Of a stretch of DNA of 50,948 bases, positions 27,294 to 35,973 are shown piece by piece (the stretch's first letter is position 1; each line of letters starts with the position of its first letter). The DNA is taken from NCBI GenBank assembly GCA_019894875.1, contig JAGXNR010000014.1, positions 1-50,948 on the forward strand. Direction: 5' to 3'. The position numbers and the translations under genes are program-made. The notes under the pieces were generated by a model, which had not been told where the DNA came from, searched no databases, and worked only from the letters and a program-made list of their open reading frames with translations. The DNA is from Promethearchaeota archaeon. Its GTDB lineage: Archaea > Asgardarchaeota > Lokiarchaeia > Sigynarchaeales > SOKP01.

Positions 27294-27357
27294 TATTTGA
27301 TTGAAAAGAAAGATATAAAATAACTTTTATTAATTGAATTTAGTACCTTTTTTTTCT

Positions 27358-28032
27358 TCATATTTTCCTTGCCATGTAAATCGAATTTGACAGATACCAA
27401 AGTAAAATACCAAAAATCATAATCCATTCATAAGTAGGCATAATCGAATATAATGCCACTCCCAGAGAATAACATATATTTTGAAAGACATCACAAAAAG
27501 TCGTAATAAAGAAGGGGATTAAATAAGTAACTGTAATTCCAGTAAAAACAATACTAGAATACGTTATAGATTTTGAAAATTTTGGATTCTTTGAAAGTAG
27601 GTAAGTAAAAACAGATAAAGTTATTGCCCCACCAATGAAACTTAAAAGCGCAAATACACCGTGTGAAGTGTCCAAAAACACCCCCCTACCTGTGAATATT
27701 CCTGTTAATATAACACTTACAGCAGTAAAAATTCCACAGCCTACTGCGATTTTTCTTATGATTTCATTTACATTTTCATCCTTTAAAGTTCTACCAAAAT
27801 ATACAAAAAATGGGATCGCAAAAATATTAGAAATTATAAACCCGGCTCTTAAAAAAATCCCTCCTGTTAGGAGACCTAACATACTAATTGAATTCATCCA
27901 CATTTGATATTCTGGAGTTAATAATAGTGCTATAAAATCACCTAAAAATCCAATAATAAACGTTAACAATCCGAAAATATATCCTGGGATTATACTGAAA
28001 AGTTTATCGAAGAGTTGATTTATCTTTCTCAT
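27358..28032 (-). CDS. DUF998-like membrane protein
   Basis: 224 residues with six membrane helices. The pattern LLTFIIGFLGDFIALLLTPEYQMWMNSISMLG, then GRGVFLDTSHGVFALLSFIGG resembles DUF998, a family of uncharacterised membrane proteins with conserved polar residues near helix ends. It is a paralogue of the next gene upstream, 89 nt away on the same strand, so the pair arose by tandem duplication. No function is known. Confidence 0.68.
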   Translation of the reverse strand: MRKINQLFDKLFSIIPGYIFGLLTFIIGFLGDFIALLLTPEYQMWMNSISMLGLLTGGIFLRAGFIISNIFAIPFFVYFGRTLKDENVNEIIRKIAVGCGIFTAVSVILTGIFTGRGVFLDTSHGVFALLSFIGGAITLSVFTYLLSKNPKFSKSITYSSIVFTGITVTYLIPFFITTFCDVFQNICYSLGVALYSIMPTYEWIMIFGILLWYLSNSIYMARKI

Positions 28033-28121
28033 AATAATCTTACCACAATTTATTCCTAATAAAAATTTGTATAATAAATCTCAGAAAGCTTCCTTATAAA
28101 GAAATTTTTTGTTTTTAAAAA

Positions 28122-28772
28122 TCAAATCTTTTTAATCACCATATACATTGAAGCTATACAATACCATAGGATAACTGCGAAAGTGTTGATCCACTCTAGG
28201 CTTGGGAGAATTATCATAAGTGATCGTAAAGCTGGAATAAGGTGCAAAAAAAACGCTACCATCAATGTTGCAATAATAAATGAAACAACAAAGCCGAAAT
28301 AACCTATAGATTTTGAAAATTTGGAATCTCTAATTATTAAAATGTTGTAAACTGTAATATAACAAAACCCAAATCCCCAACTGATTATCGCTGAAGTACC
28401 ATGAATATACGCAACTATGATATTCTTGCCACAGAAGATTCCTATAAAGATGAAACTTATACAAGAAATAATAGCTAAAGGTATTGAGATTTTTTTAAGC
28501 TTTTCACCGACCTCTTCACCATTAAATATATATCCTAGATAAACAGCCCAAAAAAAAGCAAAAACCCCAGAAAAGATAATACCTGTTTGAAAAAAAAACC
28601 ACCCAGGGCCATCACATAAAGCACTTACCGCATTTTTTGTAATGTTATACCCCGGGTACATCGAATACGCGATAATATCTCCAAAAATCCCGAATAATAT
28701 TGAAAGTAAACCAAATGATCTTAATGGGATGTACTGGTTTAGTTTTTTTATAAAAAGCTCTAATTTTGCCAT
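28122..28772 (-). CDS. DUF998-like membrane protein, tandem paralogue
   Basis: 216 residues with six membrane helices, matching the gene downstream: LLSILFGIFGDIIAYSMYPGYNITKNAVSALCDGPGWFFFQTGIIFSG and later the histidine in VAYIHGTSAIISWGFG. The order of charged N-terminus (KKLNQYIPLRSFG) and helices is the same as in its neighbour, which supports a recent tandem duplication. The start ATG has few ribosome-site-like bases ahead. No function is known. Confidence 0.68.
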   Translation of the reverse strand: MAKLELFIKKLNQYIPLRSFGLLSILFGIFGDIIAYSMYPGYNITKNAVSALCDGPGWFFFQTGIIFSGVFAFFWAVYLGYIFNGEEVGEKLKKISIPLAIISCISFIFIGIFCGKNIIVAYIHGTSAIISWGFGFCYITVYNILIIRDSKFSKSIGYFGFVVSFIIATLMVAFFLHLIPALRSLMIILPSLEWINTFAVILWYCIASMYMVIKKI

Positions 28773-28873
28773 AAGGTGGTTTTAAATCTTTAATTAAGAC
28801 TTTTGATCAAATGTAAAGAATTACAACTTTCTAAAAAAGCGAGGGAAAATAAAGATTTCGAAAAATGAAATAC

Positions 28874-30019
28874 CTAAGTTTTTGGCAATTTTATCCTGAA
28901 AGTTGATCCCTTACTTCTTCCTTTAGAATCTACTAAAATCATCCCTTTATGAAGTTCTACGATTTCTTTAGAAATAAAAAGCCCTAATCCAGTTCCTTCA
29001 CTTTCAACATCTAGAGGCTTGTTCTTCCTTTCGATCTTTCCGAATTTTTGAAATAGCATTTTTTGCTCTTTCTTTGTTAATCCTATTCCCGTATCCCTAA
29101 TTAATATTTCAATTGATTTTTCATCTTCAGTTAATTCTATATAAATATCACCACCAGAAGGCGTAAATTTTATAGAATTAGACAATAAATTTATGATGAC
29201 TTGTTCTATTCTTAATTTATCAATTTCTAAGAAGATTGAGTTTGGATGGTTGAAATGTACACTTATATTTCTACTATTCGCTTGATATTCAATATCAATA
29301 ATACACTCTTTAATTAATTCTACCAGGTCCTCATTTTGAAGGTCCAATTTTAATTTCCCCGATTCTACTTCTGACATATCTAGTAAATTTTCAATCAACC
29401 TCTTCAATTTTTTACCACTCCTATATATCATCTCGATGAATCTCATAGGGTGTCCTTCTAATTGCTCTTTATATTCCTCCAGTAAAAATTGAGATGCCGC
29501 ATATATTGAGCTTAATGGTATTTTTAACTCATGTGATACTCTTGATACTAAATCTCGTCTAACTTGGCTTAATTCTAATAACCTCTTATTCTCTTCAACG
29601 ATAAGTCTTTCCGCTTCTTTTTTATCGGATATGTCCATAATAGTTGCTAATTCTGCTTCATTACCCTTATATAGAATATCTTTTGAGAATTGATCAATCC
29701 ACTTCTCGATTCCTGATTTTGTTATTACTCTGTATGAAGAATATGGTTTAATATTTTTATTCCCTGATCTTCTCTGTTCTCGTTGATTTCTGACAATAGG
29801 TAAGTCTTCAGGATGAATTAATTTAATTATGTCATTTTTTGACCATGATGCTATTTCTTGAGTGGAATATTCAAACATTTTTAACAATGCATCATTGATA
29901 TATTTTATCTGGTCATCTTGAATTATAATAATACCCATGAATGACTGTTCGGCTATAGTCCTAAATATTTCCTCAGATCCTTTTATTATTTTTTCATTTC
30001 TCTCAGGTTTTATTGGCAT
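28874..30019 (-). CDS. PAS-domain sensor histidine kinase
   Basis: 381 residues, soluble, no membrane segment. A PAS domain occupies about residues 18-130 (MGIIIIQDDQIKYINDALLKMF; HPEDLPIVRNQREQRRSG). The H-box is VSHELKIPLSSIYAA with the phosphorylated His near residue 165. The ATPase domain has its N-box (IEQVIINLLSNSIKFTPSGG), DTGIGLT and GTGLGLFISKEIV. It should autophosphorylate in response to a cytosolic signal. No response regulator gene is next to it, so its partner lies elsewhere. Confidence 0.9.
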   Translation of the reverse strand: MPIKPERNEKIIKGSEEIFRTIAEQSFMGIIIIQDDQIKYINDALLKMFEYSTQEIASWSKNDIIKLIHPEDLPIVRNQREQRRSGNKNIKPYSSYRVITKSGIEKWIDQFSKDILYKGNEAELATIMDISDKKEAERLIVEENKRLLELSQVRRDLVSRVSHELKIPLSSIYAASQFLLEEYKEQLEGHPMRFIEMIYRSGKKLKRLIENLLDMSEVESGKLKLDLQNEDLVELIKECIIDIEYQANSRNISVHFNHPNSIFLEIDKLRIEQVIINLLSNSIKFTPSGGDIYIELTEDEKSIEILIRDTGIGLTKKEQKMLFQKFGKIERKNKPLDVESEGTGLGLFISKEIVELHKGMILVDSKGRSKGSTFRIKLPKT

Positions 30020-30327
30020 AGGAATTTCCTCGAGAACTTTTACTATCTAATGCAATTATTTCACTAATATTTTTAAAAAATCCCCGGTTTGGATCTAGAA
30101 ATATCGTGTGGGAAAATTAACCCATCTTAATCAAGGATTTGATTATTATTGACATTAAGAAAATAAAAATCTACTATTATAATTCTATTCAAATAAGACA
30201 TTTGTCTTTCTTCTGATACGTAACAATCTTTTACTAATTAATCAAAAAATTTTAATTTATAATCCTAATTATTATTATATAGATTCTGTCAGTATAACCC
30301 GAAATAATATAATTCTCTAACTTTTAT
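30020..30327. other. 308-nt gap before tRNA-Gly
   Basis: No convincing coding frame is seen. It holds the upstream region of the histidine kinase gene and, at its right end, a promoter-like element for tRNA-Gly: CCCGAAA (30298-30304) followed by TAATATAA (30305-30312). Confidence 0.5.
30298..30312 (+). promoter_or_regulatory. BRE/TATA element of tRNA-Gly
   Basis: CCCGAAA then TAATATAA, starting 30 nt and 23 nt before the first base of tRNA-Gly. The distance fits an archaeal TBP/TFB site with transcription starting at or close to the tRNA 5' end. Confidence 0.45.
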
Positions 30328-30398
30328 GCGCTCGTAGTATAGTGGTAATATGCTGGCTTCCCAAGTCAGCGTCCCGGGTTCAATTCCCGGCGGGCGCA
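30328..30398 (+). tRNA. tRNA-Gly(CCC)
   Basis: A complete 71-nt cloverleaf without insertion. Acceptor stem 30328-30334 pairs with 30391-30397 with one G-T pair; discriminator A at 30398. D arm GTA...TAT, anticodon arm CTGGC-TTCCCAA-GTCAG with anticodon CCC, and T arm CCGGG-TTCAATT-CCCGG. CCA is not encoded. It decodes GGG. Confidence 0.95.
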
Positions 30399-30498
30399 TT
30401 TTTAAGCAATCAATATGAATTGAACTTTAGACCTTAGATTAAATATTAACCAATTCGCTCAAGTAATAGGTAAAAGGGAAAAATAGTTTTTTAGAAAT

Positions 30499-30777
30499 TT
30501 AGTTACCTAAGCTTTCTAGAAACGTATCAGGTAGTAAAGAAGTATTTTCAATTTCCTTACAGAAATCAGAAATCTCACCAAATAATGATGCTGCTCTTTT
30601 AAGAGTTCCATCAACCTTGTATTGGTTAGCCTCGTCCATTTTAAGCATTTTGTTCATTAAAGGTTTAAATATTGTAAGGATTTCAAACACATTGTCTAAG
30701 ATATTTTTGACAATTTGGATTTTCTTATTAATGTCATCCTCTTTTGCAATCATTTCTTTTATCTCCTTTAAATTCAA
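30499..30777 (-). CDS. Small helical protein of unknown function
   Basis: 92 residues, all predicted alpha-helical, beginning MNLKEIKEMIAKEDDINKK. Hydrophobic residues recur every three to four positions (IVKNILDNVFEILTIFKPLMNKMLKM), so a small helical bundle is likely. An SD-like GGAG precedes the ATG by a few bases. No family is recognised. It lies 100 nt after tRNA-Gly on the opposite strand. Confidence 0.55.
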   Translation of the reverse strand: MNLKEIKEMIAKEDDINKKIQIVKNILDNVFEILTIFKPLMNKMLKMDEANQYKVDGTLKRAASLFGEISDFCKEIENTSLLPDTFLESLGN

Positions 30778-30968
30778 ACCAATTTATTTAATTATATTTA
30801 AACGTAAGTATTTAAAATGATTTCGGTTTATCGTTTAAAAAAACGTGTTTACATACAAAAATAGCTTTGCTAATTTTTTGAAATCATTTTGAAGGCAAAA
30901 TGTTTGATGTGCATAGAAATTTGATAATTTTTTTTAGTGTTTTTAAAAAAAGGTGATAACATAATATA

Positions 30969-31253
30969 CTAATTTTTATCAACAAATGCTTGGAAACTGT
31001 GCTCACAACATAAACCAGATGGTATTGAAACCGTAGTTAACTGCTTAGAAGAATTAATAACTTTCACAGGGATTTTCAGTTTCTTATTAACTTTACATTT
31101 TGGGCCAATAAGTTTGATATCTTGCAGAAACTTATCGTTTCCTATATTAACAATATCTGAAGTTGTAATGACTAATTCATCTCATGTTTTTTCAATAATA
31201 TTTGTGTTCAAATCTTTTTGTTTGTGTGCTATATTTTTTAAATTTGAACTTAT
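30969..31253 (-). pseudogene. Gene fragment with in-frame TGA, conserved Asgard-type short domain
   Basis: On the reverse strand the frame ending at the TAG 30969-30971 is open for 70 codons back to a TGA at 31182-31184 and reads sensibly beyond it. The last part, KIPVKVINSSKQLTTVSIP then CCEHSFQAFVDKN, looks like a conserved motif I associate with short Asgard proteins (IPxGLxCEHxFQAFVDKN). No ATG start serves it, and the upstream part ends at a TAA after a short run. I read it as a decayed gene; a longer original protein would have continued past the TAG, as relatives do after FVDKN. Confidence 0.5.
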
Positions 31254-31462
31254 TTATTTAATTTATTTTAGAAATTTAAATCTTTGTTATAATTTAGATG
31301 GTCCGACCTAAAATTCGGGATATAATAACTTCTACCACAAATTTGTAACTCAAGTAGATAAAAGTGAAATTATGTAAGATAAATGAATATCGAAGAATAA
31401 GAAAAAATGCAAAATGATAAAAAACAGATGTGATTTTCATATAAATAACATATTCTTATAAC

Positions 31463-31498
31463 AAAAAACTTATATAGTATTTATATTATAAGTTTTTT
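31463..31498. promoter_or_regulatory. 12-bp perfect inverted repeat containing a TATA-like element
   Basis: AAAAAACTTATA (31463-31474) and TATAAGTTTTTT (31487-31498) are perfect inverted copies around a 12-nt AT-rich spacer. The spacer and arms contain TATA-like sequence (TTATATAG). It lies 145 nt ahead of the longin-type gene and could be an operator or a bidirectional terminator for the decayed gene on the left. Confidence 0.5.
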
Positions 31499-31643
31499 AG
31501 TTCAAATTAGATAAATAGCAATAATTATGTATCAATCAATCCCCTTTTCCAAAATCTTTATAAAAAATTAAAAGAAAGGCAACAAAAACTCATGATCATT
31601 ATTCATTAAATTCGAATATGTATAAAATAAGTATGAAAGAAAT

Positions 31644-32453
31644 ATGATAGCTATGAACAATGCTCAAAATATTAACAATGGCACAGAAAAATTGCAGATG
31701 CTTGGATATGGATTATTAAATTTAAATATTAACTCTGGTGGCAATTTTAACATAAGCTTTCAGAAAGGGATCGGTGTACCGCTTATTCAAAACATAATTG
31801 AATTGTATAAAAGAGAAATAATAAACAAAGGTCAGGGTAATTCAATCATTCCCTTAGAAGACTTTACAATTTTCATCCAATACTTTAGAAATAATGAGGA
31901 TGATATTTCAGTAATAATCTATATGGAAGAAAAAGACCAGTCTGTAAATTTTGGAAGACTGTATTTCTTATCAAAGAAAATAAATCAAAAAGTAATTTCC
32001 AATGCTTCAATCACAGAAGTAATAGAAGAGTTTGAAAAAGATATTGAAATTCCTCGAAGTGAAGGAATAATTGCGATATTTATAATTGGAGCTGCGGGGA
32101 TTCCGTTTATTTCGAAAATAAATAAATCTCGAACCAATATTGCAGATCATGAAGTTCACATAGGGGGATTTATTTCAGCACTTCTTTCCTTTTCAGATAC
32201 AATTATAGGGGAGGAAACAGGTGCCAAGCTTAAGGAAATAAACTTCGGTACGCGTCAATTCTATGTGATATCAAAAAACAACGTGATCTTCGCTTTTCTA
32301 GTAGAAAGCATGAATTCCCTACTTCAAAGGTATATGTATCTCATTGCAGATGAATTTTTATATCAATATAAAGAGTATATAAAAGATTTCTCGGGTGATG
32401 TGACACCGTTTGCATTATTTGAGAATACAATTAATCAATATTTTATAATATAA
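31644..32453 (+). CDS. Longin/roadblock-type two-domain protein
   Basis: 269 residues. The second half has a classic pattern of these small-GTPase-associated folds: IIAIFIIGAAGIPFIS, HEVHIGGFISALLSFSD, then INFGTRQFYVISKNNVIFAFLVES, with a C-terminal helix (MYLIADEFLYQYKEYI). The first half (about 15-130) appears to be another alpha/beta domain of similar layout. It starts at ATG 31644, but a second ATG lies three codons later. It is followed 104 nt on by a ruined CheB gene in the same direction, so it may once have been in an operon with chemotaxis genes. Function is inferred from fold only. Confidence 0.6.
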   Translation: MIAMNNAQNINNGTEKLQMLGYGLLNLNINSGGNFNISFQKGIGVPLIQNIIELYKREIINKGQGNSIIPLEDFTIFIQYFRNNEDDISVIIYMEEKDQSVNFGRLYFLSKKINQKVISNASITEVIEEFEKDIEIPRSEGIIAIFIIGAAGIPFISKINKSRTNIADHEVHIGGFISALLSFSDTIIGEETGAKLKEINFGTRQFYVISKNNVIFAFLVESMNSLLQRYMYLIADEFLYQYKEYIKDFSGDVTPFALFENTINQYFII

Positions 32454-32474
32454 AAAAAAGCAGGTATGTAAAAA

Positions 32475-33471
32475 ATGGCTCAAAAAGAAATAGATCAAAT
32501 TTCCATCCCAAATTAAAAACCTATTTCGAAAAGAAGGTGAACCCTTTAAAAAGGGTGTGAGACTTCGACAAGGAATAATGGATGAGATTTTTGATTTTGG
32601 GCAATATATAAATAGATTACAACCAGTTCAAGAAACAAAAAAAGATCGAGAAACTCAAATTATTGATATAGGTAGAACTAAGGTAGTTCCAAGAAAGGAA
32701 ACTCAACAAGTTGTCAAAGAAGAAGCTACAGAAAAAGAAATACTTAAGACTACGAAAACTAAAAGAATGTCAGTAATCAATCAACAAACTAAGAGTGAAT
32801 CATCAAGTTCATTACTAAAAACAACGATTCCCGCAAAATCAATTAAAAAAGAGGTTAAATTTGTTCCCAATCTTACTCCCGTTGGAGGAGTAGTATTGGA
32901 ATCTAATATAGTTGTTTTAGGAGCAAGCGTGGGTGGACCTAGAACTATTACTACAATATTGAAAGAATTACCCGGAAATTTATCTATCCCAATTTTAATC
33001 CTCTAACATCTTTCTTCACACTTTACTGAGGCATTTGTCGATAATTTAGATATAGAATGAAATTTAAGAGTTAAGGTAGCTAGTAATGGAGAAACTCTCC
33101 AACCAGGAATATGTTATATTGCTCCTGGTGATAAGCATATGGCGATTGACGTAGAAAACAATAAACCATTTATTAAAATATACAAAGGTACACCCGTTAA
33201 TTTTTGCATGCCTTCAATAGATGTCTTATTTTTCTCGGCAGCTAGAATTTACAAAAAACGCACTATGGGAATAATTTTAACTGGTATGGGATCAGATGGT
33301 GTTGAAGGATTAGGTGCTATCAAATCTTCTGGGGGGAATACAATTGCCGAATCGGAAGAAACATGTATCCTTTATGCTATGCCTAAATTCGCAGCAGAAA
33401 AAGGTTTTGCTGATTTGAAACTTCCCAACTATAAAATAGCTGAAAAAATAATAGATTTCTCTAAAGCCTAG
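32475..33471 (+). pseudogene. cheB: CheB methylesterase pseudogene with two nonsense codons and a probable early frameshift
   Basis: One frame runs from about 32494 to 33471 and is interrupted by TAA 33004-33006 and TGA 33058-33060. Read through, it is a CheB catalytic domain: VVLGASVGGPRTITTIL (active-site Ser), HLSSHFTEAFVDNLD (His), CYIAPGDKHM and GIILTGMGSDGVEGLGAI (Asp). The TAA replaces the conserved Gln before the His (one C-to-T change) and the TGA follows IE where Trp is likely (one G-to-A change). An ATG at 32475 is in another frame, implying a small indel. A Lys/Glu/Ser-rich linker (about 32640-32870) precedes the domain; no receiver domain is seen. CheB normally demethylates chemoreceptors. 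Confidence 0.8.
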
Positions 33472-33564
33472 AGTATGTCCATTTTGAGAAATTCATTTCT
33501 GTATTTATTTTTCTTCAGTTTTTGAAAGATATTATAAATCTAAATAATTATAAGAGAGTTATTC

Positions 33565-35760
33565 TTACCATGACAATCCTTTCAGAAAACGTAAATCTTC
33601 AATCAATTTTTGAGACTCATGTTTAGGTACTTCCATGAAAGCGTAAAACTCATTCTGCCAAAAAGCCCTCCCCGAAGACATATTACGAATATCTTCAGCA
33701 AATTTGAGGGAATTCCTTACGGATAAGTACATCTCGATAATTGCTTGATATTCTTTTTCTTGGTCAATAGCCTTGATTTTAGCCGAATATTTTGAAAGTA
33801 GAGAGAGAGTATTTTTTATATATTCAGAAGGTAATTTTATAATTGTGAAGTAAATAGGCTCAAGAAGAATCAGTTCTGCTTCATCTAAACCTTTCTTTAT
33901 AGCCTCATAGAGCATGGTAGATAATTCCGTAAAAGCCTCTTCCTGTGAACTTTTATCGATGATTATTTCTTCAATTATTATTTTAATTTCTGTTAACTTT
34001 TCACTACATAATGGTCCTCGTAACCGAATTTTTTCAAATGTTTCAATAATTGCATTTTTGTACAAGGGATTTAAATCATATTTACCGTTGTGAATTATTA
34101 CATTTTGATCTTCATCACAAATCCAAAAGTTTTCAATTTCATCTTCCGTTAAATTTGTATCTTCCTTTAAAACCTTTTTCAGCTTCTCCAAGGGTTTAAT
34201 TGTCTTATAATCAATACTCTGAAAGAATTTTACTGTTTTCTTATCTAATCTTTCGAGTTTTAATTTCAAAGAATTCTTCTCATTAGGAGATTTTTGTAAT
34301 ATTAACGATGAAGCATAACGACAAGATTCCTTAAAAATTGCTCTTGGATTTGAGATAGATACATTTACACCCCTCTTGCCGATTTCCTTAGCTGTAACTT
34401 CAAGATGCAAAGGTCCCACTCCAGATAATAAAAACTCTCCATTTTCTTCATTAACTTCGAATTTTAAATTGGGATCTTCAATTAATATGTTTTCAATTAA
34501 TTCCTTCAGCTTTTCCAGATCTCTTAGATATTCGGGTTCAAGTGATACGGTAAGTACTGGAGCAGTAACATATTTTACACTTTCGAATGGAATCATTTCA
34601 TCAATCCTATTTTTCTCAATAATTGTATCTCCGCTTCTTATGTTTTTCAGACCCTCTATTGCCACAATATTGCCTACCGGAATTCTATCCACTTGTTCTC
34701 TTCTTTGTCCCATGAATATTGCAATTCTTTGGATCGTTTCATAACTATTTTCATTCAAAAGGAAAATTTCTTTTTTTTTCAAGCAGCTACCACTAAATAT
34801 TCTTCCTGTAGCAATTAAACCGTGCTTATCTGCTTGAACTTTACTCATACAAATTATTAATGGACCCTCAGGATCACAATTAACCATTGCCTTTCCTAAT
34901 TCAGAATTTAAATTACCATCCCATATTTTTGCAATCCTGTATTTTTGAGCGTCTATAGGGTTTGGTAGATGATCTACAACCATTTCTAATATCGCCTGAT
35001 GTATTGGAAAATATACCGCCAAATCCGCATAACTTTCTTTAGTATACGTCTCTTTATGATACCTTTTTCTAATATCCTGAAAATTTAAATTACTTTTTTC
35101 CAAAATATTTAGAGTAAATCCCCATCTATGAAGTGCTGATCCAAAAGCTACATTTCCAGATTGAGGAGACACTTTCCATTCGTTTTTTAATGAGGAATCT
35201 GCATATCTTTCAACGAGAGTGTTAAAAGATTTAATTATTCTAACATATTTTACCTTAATTTGTTCATCTGAGAGTTTTAGTTCCCGAATTAATCGATCAA
35301 CTTTATTGATAAAAAGTATTGGTTTAACTCCTTCTTGTAATGCTTGCTTAATTACCGTTTCAGATTGCGTTATTACTTCTTCAACCGCATCAACAACTAC
35401 GACCACTCCGTCAATAAGACGCAGAGCACGGGTCACTTTTCCACTAAAATCTAAATGTCCCGGGGTATCAACTAGGTTTATTAGAAATGGTTCATAACCT
35501 TCTAAGGATTTTTCATAATATAATGAGATATTGGCGGATTTCATTGTTATTCCACGCTGCTGTTCTTCTTCAAGGAAATCTAAAGCTCGAGCTTCCCCAG
35601 CTAAATCAGGAGATAAAAATCCCGCTTCACTAAGCAAAGAATCGGATAAAGTTGTCTTACCGTGGTCAATGTGACCTACTAAACCACAATTGCGAATAGA
35701 TTTAGTATTATTCATTAAGTTCAATATTTCAGTAATTTCTTTCCTATGAGGCATTGTCAT
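33565..35760 (-). CDS. EF-2-type GTPase lacking the diphthamide histidine (aEF-2p-like)
   Basis: 731 residues, the length of archaeal EF-2. The G domain is intact: GHIDHGKTTL, DTPGHLDF, NKVDRLIREL and the switch RGITMKSANISLYYE. Domain III is normal (SGVGPLHLEVTAKEIG). In domain IV, where EF-2 has the LHxDxxHRG loop with the diphthamide His, this protein has IIIDKSSQEEAFTELS (about 597-612), with no His. Domain V is recognisable (LLEPIYFTI), but the usual C-terminal tail is short. This is the pattern of the EF-2 paralogue described in some Asgard archaea. It probably acts on the ribosome in a role distinct from translocation, or is an alternative factor. Confidence 0.88.
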   Translation of the reverse strand: MTMPHRKEITEILNLMNNTKSIRNCGLVGHIDHGKTTLSDSLLSEAGFLSPDLAGEARALDFLEEEQQRGITMKSANISLYYEKSLEGYEPFLINLVDTPGHLDFSGKVTRALRLIDGVVVVVDAVEEVITQSETVIKQALQEGVKPILFINKVDRLIRELKLSDEQIKVKYVRIIKSFNTLVERYADSSLKNEWKVSPQSGNVAFGSALHRWGFTLNILEKSNLNFQDIRKRYHKETYTKESYADLAVYFPIHQAILEMVVDHLPNPIDAQKYRIAKIWDGNLNSELGKAMVNCDPEGPLIICMSKVQADKHGLIATGRIFSGSCLKKKEIFLLNENSYETIQRIAIFMGQRREQVDRIPVGNIVAIEGLKNIRSGDTIIEKNRIDEMIPFESVKYVTAPVLTVSLEPEYLRDLEKLKELIENILIEDPNLKFEVNEENGEFLLSGVGPLHLEVTAKEIGKRGVNVSISNPRAIFKESCRYASSLILQKSPNEKNSLKLKLERLDKKTVKFFQSIDYKTIKPLEKLKKVLKEDTNLTEDEIENFWICDEDQNVIIHNGKYDLNPLYKNAIIETFEKIRLRGPLCSEKLTEIKIIIEEIIIDKSSQEEAFTELSTMLYEAIKKGLDEAELILLEPIYFTIIKLPSEYIKNTLSLLSKYSAKIKAIDQEKEYQAIIEMYLSVRNSLKFAEDIRNMSSGRAFWQNEFYAFMEVPKHESQKLIEDLRFLKGLSW

Positions 35761-35854
35761 GTGAAATAGTGATATAGTCGATTATTTAGGATTATTGTTT
35801 CTTTGATTAAAACTTTAGGGTTTAATTGCTACTGATGATCTACGAAGAAAGGGA

Positions 35855-35955
35855 GGGAAATGATTTTTCATTACTCAAGATCTTCTACATTTATCGAAAT
35901 TAAATTCTCGATTTCAGATGGGTCAGAGTTATCATGTGATTAAAAATCATTTCCC
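35855..35955. repeat. Long intergenic hairpin with 14-bp perfect arms
   Basis: GGGAAATGATTTTT (35855-35868) and AAAAATCATTTCCC (35942-35955) are perfect inverted copies. Inside them ACTC pairs with GAGT, and ATCGAAAT pairs with ATTTC-A-GAT with one bulge. The element fills the gap between the EF-2 paralogue and PurN genes and has no coding potential. It could be a small RNA, a terminator/attenuator or a short transposon-derived repeat. Confidence 0.6.
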
Positions 35956-35973
35956 ATAAGAAATTAGTTTATA

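Noticed and set aside
31114..31311. A 65-residue forward frame
   Set aside because: The reverse strand carries a recognisable conserved protein end (CEHSFQAFVDKN) over the same bases, so the forward frame is a shadow.
32475..33471. Stop-codon recoding rather than pseudogene in the CheB region
   Set aside because: TAA and TGA both serve as ordinary stops in neighbouring genes, and a frame shift at the 5' end is also needed, so decay is the simpler view.
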